From: Verrucomicrobia bacterium IMCC26134
Lineage (GTDB): Bacteria; Verrucomicrobiota; Verrucomicrobiia; Opitutales; Opitutaceae
Length of the DNA stretch: 64,000 nucleotides
Assembly (NCBI GenBank): GCA_000972765.1
Contig: CP011265.1
Coordinates: 2,911,001-2,975,000 of the forward strand
Direction: 5' to 3'
A program made the translations under genes and the position numbers. Under the pieces are notes generated by a model. It was given only the letters and a program-made list of their open reading frames with translations, made no database searches and was not told where the DNA came from. Below are positions 1-7,616 of the stretch, in pieces; position 1 is the first letter of the stretch; the number at the start of each line of letters is the position of its first letter.

Positions 1-1
1 G

Positions 2-679
2 ATTGAACTCCTGATAAAAAAATTCGGATTACCACCTCGAAAAACACCCGACGGTGAACCCCGTCCCCCATTAATTGTCATCCTGCATCTGCTGAGTCGC
101 GACCAGGCCGATCACCTTAAACGACACCCGCCGACTGCAACGACCAGTCTTCACTTAAATCTCAGCCGTTCGAAGATCAGCCAAGCCCATCCTCTCGCAC
201 CGGGCATCGCGTTCACGGATCGCCAGGGGAGCGTGCGTATCGTTAGCCTCGATACAGATATATCGAGCGTGCAGGTTGCGGTCTCCAGCACCGAGCCTTT
301 GTCGTTTCTCCAGCTCTACTTCGCGGTGCGACGCTCCGACTACCAAAACCCGCCAAGCGGCTACTCTCCCGTCGTATCGCATGCCGAAGACTACATCTTC
401 GACTCCACGTCCATGAAATTACGAGGGCTGACGGAATGGCGGGAGAGCCAGCTGGTGATAAATGGCGTTAGGATCACTCGCTCGCACGTGGGCTGCGACC
501 GTCCCCACGCCTTCCGTGATGGCAAGTGGGTGCCCTCCGACATCGACCCCGCCGTCTGGCGCGCCGGGCTTAGGGTCGTTCGCATCGCCTACCACGAGGA
601 GGCCCGCCTCGTCCTCACCGGACGGTCCGATCCGCTCGTTATCTCCGGCTCGCCCGCGGCGCCGTCACCGAAGCCCTAG
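2..679 (+). CDS. Hypothetical protein, 5' end outside window
   Basis: The reading frame is open from the first bases of the window to a TAG at 677-679, giving about 225 visible codons, so the true start is probably to the left. A GTG at 233 would give a 148-residue protein, but the frame upstream of it has no stop and reads as plausible protein. I recognise no domain. The visible part is rich in beta-forming stretches, has several Trp and Tyr residues, and ends in a Pro/Ser tail. It has no signal peptide or membrane segment in the visible part. It converges with the GH43 gene that ends at 760. It could be the C-terminus of a larger unknown protein. Confidence 0.45.
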   Translation: MELLIKKFGLPPRKTPDGEPRPPLIVILHLLSRDQADHLKRHPPTATTSLHLNLSRSKISQAHPLAPGIAFTDRQGSVRIVSLDTDISSVQVAVSSTEPLSFLQLYFAVRRSDYQNPPSGYSPVVSHAEDYIFDSTSMKLRGLTEWRESQLVINGVRITRSHVGCDRPHAFRDGKWVPSDIDPAVWRAGLRVVRIAYHEEARLVLTGRSDPLVISGSPAAPSPKP

Positions 680-759
680 GCGCTGTATGCAATGGGACCG
701 GACGGCCGCCGTTACCGAACGCAGGAGCCGCGCACGTTTAGAAACGGGTTTGGCGATTG

Positions 760-1728
760 TTATTTCGCGCGGATGCCCTGCTCGAGCCGGTCGTATTCCG
801 CGGCGGTGAGTGACAGCACCGAGCCGTGGCGGAAGTGAAACGGAAAGGTAAAGCCCTCGCCCGGCGTGAACTGGCCGGTGGCCAGATCGTGGGTAACAAA
901 AGGCTGGTAGCCTTTGCCCTTGGCGTAGTGGTCGAGGATCAGGCACCAGGCAGGCGCCTGGCCAGGGGCGGAAGGCGGCACCAGATAACACTCCGGCCCC
1001 TCGTAGCCGACCCGCTTTGACAGCGAGAAATCGGCCACCTCACGCCACGGTCCGGCGAGTTTCTCCGCCGACTCCATGGTGATCGCCTTGTGCTTCTCAT
1101 CCTTGGTGAAACGGTGGTAACGCCCGCCGTCGCGCACGATGGTCGTATCGATCACCGTGGTCGGTTTTTCGATGTAAATGAAGGGCGCGCCGAAGGTCTT
1201 GAAGTCGGTCGTGCGCGCGGCCCAGATGCGGTGCTTGGCGAAGGCGTCGCGCTTCGTCGTCGAGGCCCAGAACACGAGATAGTTTCCCGCCTCCTCGTCG
1301 TAAACCGCCTCGGGTGCCCACGTGCACCCGGCGTCCTCGGGCGCGACCGCGACCAGGCGCGGCGCGGACCAATGCACGAGGTCGGTGGAATCCCAAATGA
1401 CGATGGAGCGGCTGCCCGCCTGGACTGCGCGCTTCCAATCATGGTTCAGGTTGATCGAAAGATCAGTCGCGATGAGGTGGAAGGTTTTGCCGTCGTGCGC
1501 ACGCAGGAGGAAAGGATCGCGCACACCCTTTTCGCCGAGCTGGCTCAGCAGCACGGGCTCGGCGCCATTCAAGGCCCGCCAGGCGCGACCGTCTTTGCTC
1601 AAGGCAAAATAGATCTGCTCCGTTTGCGGGGTTTGTTCGCCCTTGAACGTGGTGAAGAGAAAACCGCCGTCAGCAGCGGCGAGCGCGGTGGAGCAGAGCA
1701 TCAGGAGTAGGGTTGAAAGGGTTTTCAT
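760..1728 (-). CDS. Secreted glycoside hydrolase family 43-like protein
   Basis: A 322-residue exported enzyme with an N-terminal signal peptide (about residues 1-19, ending ALAAAD). The five-bladed propeller fold of GH43 is suggested by the three acidic residues in family-like context: Asp71 in VRDPFLL, Asp194 in VIDTTIV and Glu243 in YEGPE, plus the WAPEAVYD motif near 137-144. GH43 enzymes remove arabinose or xylose side chains from plant polysaccharides; the exact substrate cannot be read from sequence. It is a single-domain version with no carbohydrate-binding module. Its ATG overlaps the stop of the upstream GH43 gene by 4 bases, so the two are almost certainly co-transcribed and translationally coupled. 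Confidence 0.85.
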   Translation of the reverse strand: MKTLSTLLLMLCSTALAAADGGFLFTTFKGEQTPQTEQIYFALSKDGRAWRALNGAEPVLLSQLGEKGVRDPFLLRAHDGKTFHLIATDLSINLNHDWKRAVQAGSRSIVIWDSTDLVHWSAPRLVAVAPEDAGCTWAPEAVYDEEAGNYLVFWASTTKRDAFAKHRIWAARTTDFKTFGAPFIYIEKPTTVIDTTIVRDGGRYHRFTKDEKHKAITMESAEKLAGPWREVADFSLSKRVGYEGPECYLVPPSAPGQAPAWCLILDHYAKGKGYQPFVTHDLATGQFTPGEGFTFPFHFRHGSVLSLTAAEYDRLEQGIRAK

Positions 1729-2744
1729 TTGGCGCGCTTTGAAGGAAGGACGACAGGTTCTCCGGGCGAACCCGGCGAGAAGGCGGGGACAAGCGGGTCC
1801 ATCGGGCGGATGCTGCCATCGGGGTTGAACTCCATGCGGGCGAGGCAGGTCTCGCGTTGGTAACCGCCGCCGCCTGGGATGGAGTGGCGGTGGTAGGCCG
1901 CATACCAGCGGTCGGTGCCCGGCACTTGCACCACGCTGTGGTGTCCGGTGCCCTTGGCCGTGCCGTTTTTGCTCAGCACGAGCGAGCCCTCGGCCGGAAT
2001 CTCGACCGGACCGAGCGGCGAGGAAGCCGTGCCGTAGGCGACGCGATAGTCGTCACTGCGGGCATCGTCCACCGACCACATGAAATAGTAGCGGCCGGCG
2101 CGCTTGAAAACGACCACGCCCTCGCGGAAGTCCACCACGACGCCGGAGCTGCGGCCCTTGATTCGAATGTCGATGAGGTCGCCCTCGACGTGCAGCATGT
2201 CACGGGAAAGGCGGAGGGCATTGGCGCGTTCGGCGCCGTTGCCCCAGAAAATGTAAGCCTGGCCGTCGTCGTCGATAAACGGATACGGATCGATGGTATT
2301 GGTGGTGAAACGCTTGTCGGCCTTGCGGTCGAGGAGAGGTTTTCCGAGGGCGTCGACAAAGGGACCGGCGGGGGACTTGGCGGTGGCGACGCCGACTTTG
2401 CCGTCGGCGCAGAAATAGAAAAAATAAGTGCCGTCGCGCTCGATGCAGTCGGGAGCCCAGGCGCGGATGTTGGCCCATTTCAGATCGTTGGCGACGTCGA
2501 GGATCATGCGTTCCTTTTTCCAGGTCACGAGATCCTTGGAGGACCACACGGAAAAATCGGTGGTGAGCCAGTTGGGTTTATCCGACGTCGGGTAGACGTA
2601 GTAGGTGTCGCCGAAAACGCGGATGGAGGGATCGGCGGTAAACCCGTCGAGGATGGGTTGGGGCGGAGTGGAGTCGGGCACGGCGGAAAGGACAAGTGGG
2701 CTCAGGCCAAGGAGAACAAGCGAAGCCAGGGGGAGGAGTTTCAT
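1725..2744 (-). CDS. Secreted glycoside hydrolase family 43 protein (arabinosidase/xylosidase type)
   Basis: A 339-residue exported enzyme. I place the start at the ATG at 2744 because the next 20 residues are a clean signal peptide (MKLLPLASLVLLGLSPLVLS). The longer open frame to 3032 runs through a tRNA gene and cannot be coding. GH43 signatures are the general base in GFTADPSI (Asp38), the pKa-modulating Asp152 in TIDPYPF and the likely acid Glu208 in FREGVVVF. WAPDCIERDG is the WAPD signature of the family. It is the first gene of a two-gene GH43 unit whose second gene starts inside its stop codon. Two different GH43 enzymes together suggest joint attack on an arabinoxylan or arabinan; the substrate is inference. 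Confidence 0.87.
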   Translation of the reverse strand: MKLLPLASLVLLGLSPLVLSAVPDSTPPQPILDGFTADPSIRVFGDTYYVYPTSDKPNWLTTDFSVWSSKDLVTWKKERMILDVANDLKWANIRAWAPDCIERDGTYFFYFCADGKVGVATAKSPAGPFVDALGKPLLDRKADKRFTTNTIDPYPFIDDDGQAYIFWGNGAERANALRLSRDMLHVEGDLIDIRIKGRSSGVVVDFREGVVVFKRAGRYYFMWSVDDARSDDYRVAYGTASSPLGPVEIPAEGSLVLSKNGTAKGTGHHSVVQVPGTDRWYAAYHRHSIPGGGGYQRETCLARMEFNPDGSIRPMDPLVPAFSPGSPGEPVVLPSKRAK

Positions 2745-2915
2745 AAGCAGAGGCGTTTTTGGGGGCAGGGGGTAAAGATGCGAAAGCAGCCTTCCGAATA
2801 GCTCGGTCTGGCTCAATTGATCCCAGACTGTCCAGTAAGATGAAAACGAAGAATGTTTAAGGTAAAGCCACTCCAGCCCCCCTGCCCTGAAACATCGAGC
2901 GCCGCGCCAGCCCAA

Positions 2916-2951
2916 CAAAAAGCCCCAGAGACTCAATCGAATCTCTGGGGC
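2916..2951 (-). terminator. Rho-independent terminator after tRNA-Asn
   Basis: A 10-bp perfect stem (GCCCCAGAGA at 2922-2931 with TCTCTGGGGC at 2942-2951) is followed on the minus strand by a run of Ts (complement of 2917-2921). It begins 5 bases after the encoded CCA end of tRNA-Asn and would separate that transcript from the GH43 pair. Confidence 0.85.
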
Positions 2952-2956
2952 CAAAA

Positions 2957-3031
2957 TGGCTGCCCGGGTAGGGATCGAACCTACGACCAAGTGATTAACA
3001 GTCACCTGCTCTGCCACTGAGCTACCAGGCA
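2957..3031 (-). tRNA. tRNA-Asn (anticodon GTT)
   Basis: The minus strand folds as a 75-nt cloverleaf: acceptor TGCCTGG paired with CCGGGCA, a D-arm beginning TAGCTCAGTGGCAGAGC, the anticodon loop CTGTTAA with anticodon GTT, and the T-arm GGTTCGATCCC. The 3' CCA is encoded (complement of 2957-2959). It has its own promoter-like sequence upstream and a strong terminator downstream, so it appears to be a single-gene transcript. Confidence 0.95.
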
Positions 3032-3045
3032 ATAATGGAAGGTGG

Positions 3046-3075
3046 GTAAGACAGAATCACAGGGCCCCTTGTCAA
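3046..3075 (-). promoter_or_regulatory. Probable promoter of tRNA-Asn
   Basis: On the minus strand there is a perfect TTGACA (complement of 3070-3075), an 18-base spacer and TCTTAC (complement of 3046-3051), placed 15 bases before the first base of the tRNA. The -35 match is perfect and the -10 is weak. A similar arrangement precedes tRNA-Pro. Confidence 0.5.
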
Positions 3076-3213
3076 CGCCCATTTCGTAAAAACCAAAAGT
3101 TTCCTCCCCCCTTCATCAGGTTTTGATTGCCAAAACACCGCGGGTCTCTTTTTGCTCAACCCCTTTTCCACTACGCCTGCCTCCAATTCCGGAGTCTCAG
3201 GGGGAACGAATCC

Positions 3214-3960
3214 ATGACACAAGCACTCAGCCTCACCATCACGCCGCGCGCCCAGACCGGTCGCTCGGCTTCACGTCGCGTCCGCAAAGTAAACCAGATC
3301 CCCGCGATCCTTTACGGCAAGCACACGAACCCGCAGACCATCGCCATCGATGCCCCCGAGTTCACCCGCCTGCTCAAGTCCGTCGCCGGACGCGCGCTCA
3401 TCATCGAGCTCAACCGTAAAGATAGCGCCGACAAGGCTCTTTCCTTCGTGCAAGAGATCCAGCGCGATCCGATCACGGACAAGTTCCTCCACGTCGACCT
3501 TCAAGAGGTTAAGGCGAACGAGAAGCTCGAGATCAACGTCCCCATCTCCATCGTGGGCGAGGCCTACGGCATAAAGACCCAGGGTGGCGTGCTCGAGACC
3601 AGCACCCACACCTTGCGCGTGCGCTGCCTGCCCAAGGATCTGCCTCCGCTCATCGAGATCGATGTCACCGACCTCAAAATCAACGAATCCCTCAAGGTGG
3701 CCGGCCTCAAGGCCATCGCCGGGGTCGAGTTCCGTGACGCCCCCGGCCAGCCCGTGGTCGGCGTGCTCAGCATCGCCGCCGAAGAAGTCGCAACCCCTGC
3801 CGCCGGTGCCGCAGCCGGCGCCGCCACTGCTGCCGCCGGAGCCGCCGCTCCCGCCGCGGGTGCCGCCGCCAAACCCGGCGATGCCAAGGCCGCCGCCGGC
3901 GCCAAGCCTGGCGACGCCAAGGCCGCCGCTCCCGCCGCCAAGCCTGCCGCCAAAAAGTAA
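3214..3960 (+). CDS. rplY: 50S ribosomal protein L25 / general stress protein Ctc
   Basis: A 248-residue, two-domain L25 of the long Ctc type that binds 5S rRNA in the large ribosomal subunit. The start is the ATG at 3214, preceded by a clear purine-rich site (AGGGGGAA) about 8 bases upstream; this is one of few good ribosome-binding sites in the window. The N-terminal L25 domain spans about residues 5-95 (TGRSASRRVR, ILYGKH, FLHVDLQEV), and the C-terminal Ctc beta domain about 100-190. Residues 190-248 form an Ala/Pro/Lys-rich tail with imperfect AKPGDAKAA repeats. It is the first gene of the pth-rpsF-ssb-rplI row, an L25-pth pairing seen widely in bacteria. Confidence 0.95.
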   Translation: MTQALSLTITPRAQTGRSASRRVRKVNQIPAILYGKHTNPQTIAIDAPEFTRLLKSVAGRALIIELNRKDSADKALSFVQEIQRDPITDKFLHVDLQEVKANEKLEINVPISIVGEAYGIKTQGGVLETSTHTLRVRCLPKDLPPLIEIDVTDLKINESLKVAGLKAIAGVEFRDAPGQPVVGVLSIAAEEVATPAAGAAAGAATAAAGAAAPAAGAAAKPGDAKAAAGAKPGDAKAAAPAAKPAAKK

Positions 3961-4016
3961 GGTCCGCCCCGCCCGCCGCCTTGCCGTGGCGGGTGAGTGC
4001 GTTTGTTCTTTGAGTC

Positions 4017-4601
4017 ATGTCCTTCTCCCTTGTTGCCGGTCTCGGCAACCCCGGTCGCGCCTACTCCGCCACCCGCCACAACGCGGGATTCATGGTGGTG
4101 GATGCGCTCGCCGCGAAACTCGGACTGTCCTGGCAAAACCAGGCCTCGTTCGAAGCCGAGACCACTCGCTGGGATCTAGCACCAGGCCACGTTGTCTTGC
4201 TCGCCAAACCGCTCACGTTCATGAACGAGAGCGGTCGCGCGATCCAGAAAATCGCGGCCTTCCACAAGGTTCCGCCCGCATCGATCATAGTCGTCCACGA
4301 CGATCTTAATCTTGCGCTCGGCACCCTTAAGATCTCGGTCCGGGGCAGCGCCGGCGGCCAAAACGGCGTCGCTGATCTCATCCAGCGCATGGGGGAAGAA
4401 TTTATCCGTTATCGAATCGGCATCGGCCCCAAAAGCCCGCCGCAAATGGACCTCAAAGACTTCGTGCTAGCACCTTTCTCCAACGAACAAACCACCCTTT
4501 TCACTCAAAACATTCCTCACTTAATCTCCGGCCTCCGGTTGCTCCTCGAACAGGGACCCGACCGCGCCATGAATCAACTTAACCGCCGCACCCAACCATG
4601 A
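4017..4601 (+). CDS. pth: Peptidyl-tRNA hydrolase
   Basis: A 194-residue cytosolic enzyme that cleaves peptidyl-tRNA released from stalled ribosomes. It has the family N-terminus GLGNPGRAYSATRHNAGF with the catalytic His at residue 21 and Asn at 11. The other substrate-binding motifs LTFMNESG and VVHDDLN are present, and the length is normal. The stop codon overlaps the ATG of rpsF (ATGA at 4598-4601), so the two genes are translationally coupled. It lies 56 bases after rplY. Confidence 0.97.
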   Translation: MSFSLVAGLGNPGRAYSATRHNAGFMVVDALAAKLGLSWQNQASFEAETTRWDLAPGHVVLLAKPLTFMNESGRAIQKIAAFHKVPPASIIVVHDDLNLALGTLKISVRGSAGGQNGVADLIQRMGEEFIRYRIGIGPKSPPQMDLKDFVLAPFSNEQTTLFTQNIPHLISGLRLLLEQGPDRAMNQLNRRTQP

Positions 4602-4894
4602 GCTCCACCACCCGCAACTACCGCGCCACCTTCATCCTCGATAACCGGGGCAAGGAAGACACCGTCGACCAGATCGTCGATGGCGTGAAATCCGTCATCG
4701 CCGAAGTTTCCGGCAAAGTGACCGCCGTCGAGAACATCGGTCGCAAGGACTTTGCCCGCGTCACCGACGCCAAATTCCCCGCCGCCAGCTACGTTCAGAT
4801 CGACTTCAGCGGCCCGGCCACCGCGCCCTCAGCCCTGCGCGAGCGCCTGCGCCTCAACCAGAACGTCTACCGCACGCTCGTCCAGTCCGCCTAA
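4598..4894 (+). CDS. rpsF: 30S ribosomal protein S6
   Basis: A 98-residue S6 protein that binds 16S rRNA with S18 in the small subunit platform. It has the ferredoxin-like pattern of the family: YRATFILDNRG at the start, the central VDGVKSVI helix, and the FARVTDAKFPAASYVQIDF strand pair. It overlaps pth by 4 bases and is followed after 25 bases by ssb. The usual rpsR (S18) gene is not between ssb and rplI, unlike in many bacteria. Confidence 0.95.
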   Translation: MSSTTRNYRATFILDNRGKEDTVDQIVDGVKSVIAEVSGKVTAVENIGRKDFARVTDAKFPAASYVQIDFSGPATAPSALRERLRLNQNVYRTLVQSA

Positions 4895-4919
4895 AACGGA
4901 TCACGGCGCTCCTCCTCAA

Positions 4920-5411
4920 ATGGCCAACCTCAACCGAGTCCTTCTTATCGGCAACCTCACGCGCGACCCCGAATTACGGGTCACGCCGAAGGGCACCGCC
5001 ATATGCCAGTTCGGTCTCGCGATCAGCCGCTCGTTCAAAGACGAGTCCGGTCAGGTCCGCGAGGAAGCCACCTTCGTGGACGTCGAGGCCTGGGGCAAAC
5101 AGGGCGAGACCATCGCCAAGTATTGCACCAAAGGCCGGCCCATCTTCGTCGAGGGCCGTCTTCGCTTCGACCAATGGGAAGATAAAACCACCCAGCAAAA
5201 ACGCAGCAAACTCAAGGTTGTCCTCGAGAACTTCCAGTTCTTGGGCAGCCGCGAGGGCGGTGCGCCCGGTGCTGGCGGCGCGCCCCTCTCCGAAGAGGGC
5301 GTGGACCAGACGGTCGAGCGTCCCGCCACCCCTGCGCCCCGCGCTCCGGGCGGCGGCCGCCCGGCCCCTGCTCCCCAACACGACATCAACGACGAAGACG
5401 TGCCCTTCTAA
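4920..5411 (+). CDS. ssb: Single-stranded DNA-binding protein
   Basis: A 163-residue SSB that coats single-stranded DNA in replication and repair. I chose the ATG at 4920 because the protein then begins with the family N-terminus MANLNRVLLIGNLTRDPE; the longer frame from 4752 lies inside rpsF. The OB-fold covers about residues 1-108 (WGKQGETIAKYCTKG, VEGRLRFDQW). A Gly/Pro/Arg linker follows, and the protein ends in the acidic tip NDEDVPF that recruits partner proteins. It lies between rpsF and rplI, the usual position in this operon. Confidence 0.96.
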   Translation: MANLNRVLLIGNLTRDPELRVTPKGTAICQFGLAISRSFKDESGQVREEATFVDVEAWGKQGETIAKYCTKGRPIFVEGRLRFDQWEDKTTQQKRSKLKVVLENFQFLGSREGGAPGAGGAPLSEEGVDQTVERPATPAPRAPGGGRPAPAPQHDINDEDVPF

Positions 5412-5412
5412 A

Positions 5413-5439
5413 CCGGCGCATCCCGCCCCGGCTTTTTTT
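5413..5439 (+). terminator. Possible terminator between ssb and rplI
   Basis: A GC-rich imperfect stem (CCGG at 5413-5416 with CCGG at 5428-5431 and inner CG pairs) is followed by seven Ts (5433-5439). It directly follows the ssb stop and could end or attenuate transcription before rplI. Confidence 0.45.
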
Positions 5440-5481
5440 CCACCGATCCTTTCCTAAAAAACTACAACTCCTCCAATCATC

Positions 5482-6012
5482 ATGGCTACCAGTGAAATTC
5501 TCCTCCTCCAACCCGTCGCCGGTCTCGGCGCCGAGGGCGACCAAGTCAAAGTTCGCGCCGGCTACGCCCGCAACTTCCTCCTCCCCCAGGGCAAAGCAGT
5601 CGCCCTGACCCAGTCCAACCGCAAGCGCGTCGAGGCCCTCAAGAAGCGCCGCTCCGAGCGCGAAGCTTCCGACCTGAGCAATGCCCAGGCCCTCTCCGCC
5701 AAGATTGCCAAGGTCTCCTTGGCCTTTGCCGTCAAGACCGGCGAGGCTGGCAAGATGTTCGGCGCGATCACCTCCGCCGATATCCACACCAAGCTCACCG
5801 AAGCCGGTATCGAGATCGACCGCAAGGCGATCCACCTCGCAAATCCGGTCAAGACCCTCGGCAAACACGAGGTCTCCATCAAGCTCCACGCCGATGTCAG
5901 CGTGGAAATCAGCTTCGATGTCGTCTCCGAGAACATCATCGTCGAGGAGGCTCCCGCCCCCGTCGAGGCTCCCGCCCCCAAGACCTACAAGTCCAAAAAG
6001 AAGGCCGAATAA
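5482..6012 (+). CDS. rplI: 50S ribosomal protein L9
   Basis: A 176-residue L9 that binds 23S rRNA at the base of the L1 stalk. The conserved N-terminal domain is clear (ILLLQPVAGLGAEGDQVKVR, then GYARNFLLPQGKAV), followed by the long connecting helix (about 45-75) and the C-terminal domain to about 152. The last 24 residues form an extra Ala/Pro/Val tail ending KSKKKAE that most L9 proteins lack. It is the last gene before a strong terminator. Confidence 0.95.
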   Translation: MATSEILLLQPVAGLGAEGDQVKVRAGYARNFLLPQGKAVALTQSNRKRVEALKKRRSEREASDLSNAQALSAKIAKVSLAFAVKTGEAGKMFGAITSADIHTKLTEAGIEIDRKAIHLANPVKTLGKHEVSIKLHADVSVEISFDVVSENIIVEEAPAPVEAPAPKTYKSKKKAE

Positions 6013-6061
6013 GCCGTCCCGCCGTCTGGCCATCCGGACGGCGAACACGTTTCACCTCAAG

Positions 6062-6090
6062 GCCGCATCCGTTTCGGGTGCGGCTTTTTT
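6062..6090 (+). terminator. Rho-independent terminator after rplI
   Basis: A 9-bp stem with one G-U pair (GCCGCATCC at 6062-6070 with GGGTGCGGC at 6076-6084) is followed by six Ts. It ends the ribosomal protein row and isolates dnaB. Confidence 0.85.
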
Positions 6091-6203
6091 GTGTCTTTGG
6101 AAAGTTTTTCCCGCTCTGGCGTAAATTTCCAAACCTCCCCTTGCCATGCGTGCGAGTCACGCCTTGCCTCATCCCTTCTCCCGCCGCGCCCTGATCGCCC
6201 ACG

Positions 6204-7616
6204 ATGTCCGCCTCGCCTAGCAACGCCCCCCGCTCCGCCCGCCGCGCGCGCGCCGACGCGCCCACGCTCCCATCCTCCCCGGCCGGCCGTGTCCCCCCCC
6301 ACTCCGTCGAGGCCGAGGAACAGTTACTTTCCGCCTGCTTGCTCGACGGCGGCGACATCGTCGCGCGCTGCCTCGAGGGCAAGATCGCCGCCGCATCCTT
6401 CTACGTCCCCGCCAACCGCGTCATCTACGAGCAGCTCCTTTCGCTCTACAATCTCGGCAAACCCATCGACCTGGCCGTCCTCGCCGAGGAGCTCAAGACC
6501 GCCCGCCAGCTCGACGAGGTGGGCGGCTATCCCTACCTCACCCGCATCAGCAGCCGCATCCCAACCACCGCCGGCGCATCCTACTTCATCGAAAAGGTCC
6601 GCGAGCTCGCCCTCCTGCGTGAGATCATCCGCGCCGCCACTCACGCGGTGGAGAACTGTTACGGCTACACCGGCGGCATCCAGGAATTCGTCGATAAGGT
6701 GGAGCAGGACCTTTTCAAGGTCACCCAGGAACGCGTGGGCGACGGCGCCAAACCCATGCGCGAGCCCACTAAGGAGGCAATGGTCGTCATCAACAAAATG
6801 TTGATGAAAAAAGGCGAGCTCACCGGAGTCAGCACCGGCTACAAGGACATCGATCGCTACCTCTTCGGCCTTCAAAAATCCGAAATGATCGTGCTCGCCG
6901 GCCGCCCCTCCTGCGGCAAGACCTCCCTGGCGATGAACTTCGCTGAACACGCCGCCCTGCCCACGCGCGGCGAAGGCATCGCCACCCTCGTTTTCTCGCT
7001 GGAAATGTCCGCCGCCCAGCTCGCCTTGCGCCTCCTCTGCTCACGCTCCCGCGTCAACATGAAGCTCCTGCGCGACGGCCTCCTGTCGAAAAACGGCGAG
7101 GAACAGCAGGAACTCCTGCGCGTCGCCGACGAGTTTGCCAAATCGCCCCTTTTCATCGACGACTCCAGCTCGCTCTCGGTCATGGAACTGCGCGCCAAAG
7201 CCCGCCGCCTCCACGCCCGCCAGCCACTCGGTCTCATCGTGGTGGATTACCTCCAGCTGCTGAGCCCGAGCGATGGCACCGTGCCGCGCGAACAACAGGT
7301 CGCCGAGGCCTCGCGCGGTCTCAAAGCCCTTGCCAAGGAACTTGCCGTCCCTGTGCTGGTGCTTGCCCAGCTCAACCGCGCCTCCGAAAAAGAAAACCGT
7401 GCCCCCCGCCTCTCCGACCTCCGCGAATCCGGCTCCATCGAGCAGGACGCCGACGTCGTGCTCATGCTTAACCGTCCCAAGGAGGAAAACGACAAGTTCC
7501 AGGTCGCCAGCGGCACCATGGAGCTTTTCGTTTCCAAAAACCGCAATGGTGAGGTAGGCGATTTAAAGCTCACCTTCCTTAACGCGATCACCCGCTTTGA
7601 AAACTACACTCAGTAA
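6204..7616 (+). CDS. dnaB: Replicative DNA helicase DnaB
   Basis: A 470-residue hexameric helicase that unwinds DNA ahead of the replication fork. Residues 1-30 are a basic Ser/Ala/Arg-rich extension. The N-terminal DnaB domain begins at PPHSVEAEEQLLSACLLDG. The RecA-like ATPase follows, with Walker A at about 233-241 (GRPSCGKTS; Cys where most DnaB proteins have Met or Gly), Walker B near 350 (LIVVDYLQLL) and the C-terminal signature LRESGSIEQDADVVLML. Length is normal and no intein is present. It starts about 110 bases after the rplI terminator and overlaps the bamA start. Confidence 0.96.
   Translation: MSASPSNAPRSARRARADAPTLPSSPAGRVPPHSVEAEEQLLSACLLDGGDIVARCLEGKIAAASFYVPANRVIYEQLLSLYNLGKPIDLAVLAEELKTARQLDEVGGYPYLTRISSRIPTTAGASYFIEKVRELALLREIIRAATHAVENCYGYTGGIQEFVDKVEQDLFKVTQERVGDGAKPMREPTKEAMVVINKMLMKKGELTGVSTGYKDIDRYLFGLQKSEMIVLAGRPSCGKTSLAMNFAEHAALPTRGEGIATLVFSLEMSAAQLALRLLCSRSRVNMKLLRDGLLSKNGEEQQELLRVADEFAKSPLFIDDSSSLSVMELRAKARRLHARQPLGLIVVDYLQLLSPSDGTVPREQQVAEASRGLKALAKELAVPVLVLAQLNRASEKENRAPRLSDLRESGSIEQDADVVLMLNRPKEENDKFQVASGTMELFVSKNRNGEVGDLKLTFLNAITRFENYTQ

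Noticed and set aside
1857-2801. Long plus-strand frame opposite the GH43 gene
   Set aside because: Antisense shadow of a GC-rich gene; its product has no motif, while the minus strand is clearly GH43.
2745-3032. N-terminal 96-codon extension of the GH43 gene
   Set aside because: It is a read-through of tRNA-Asn and its terminator; the signal peptide begins at the ATG at 2744.
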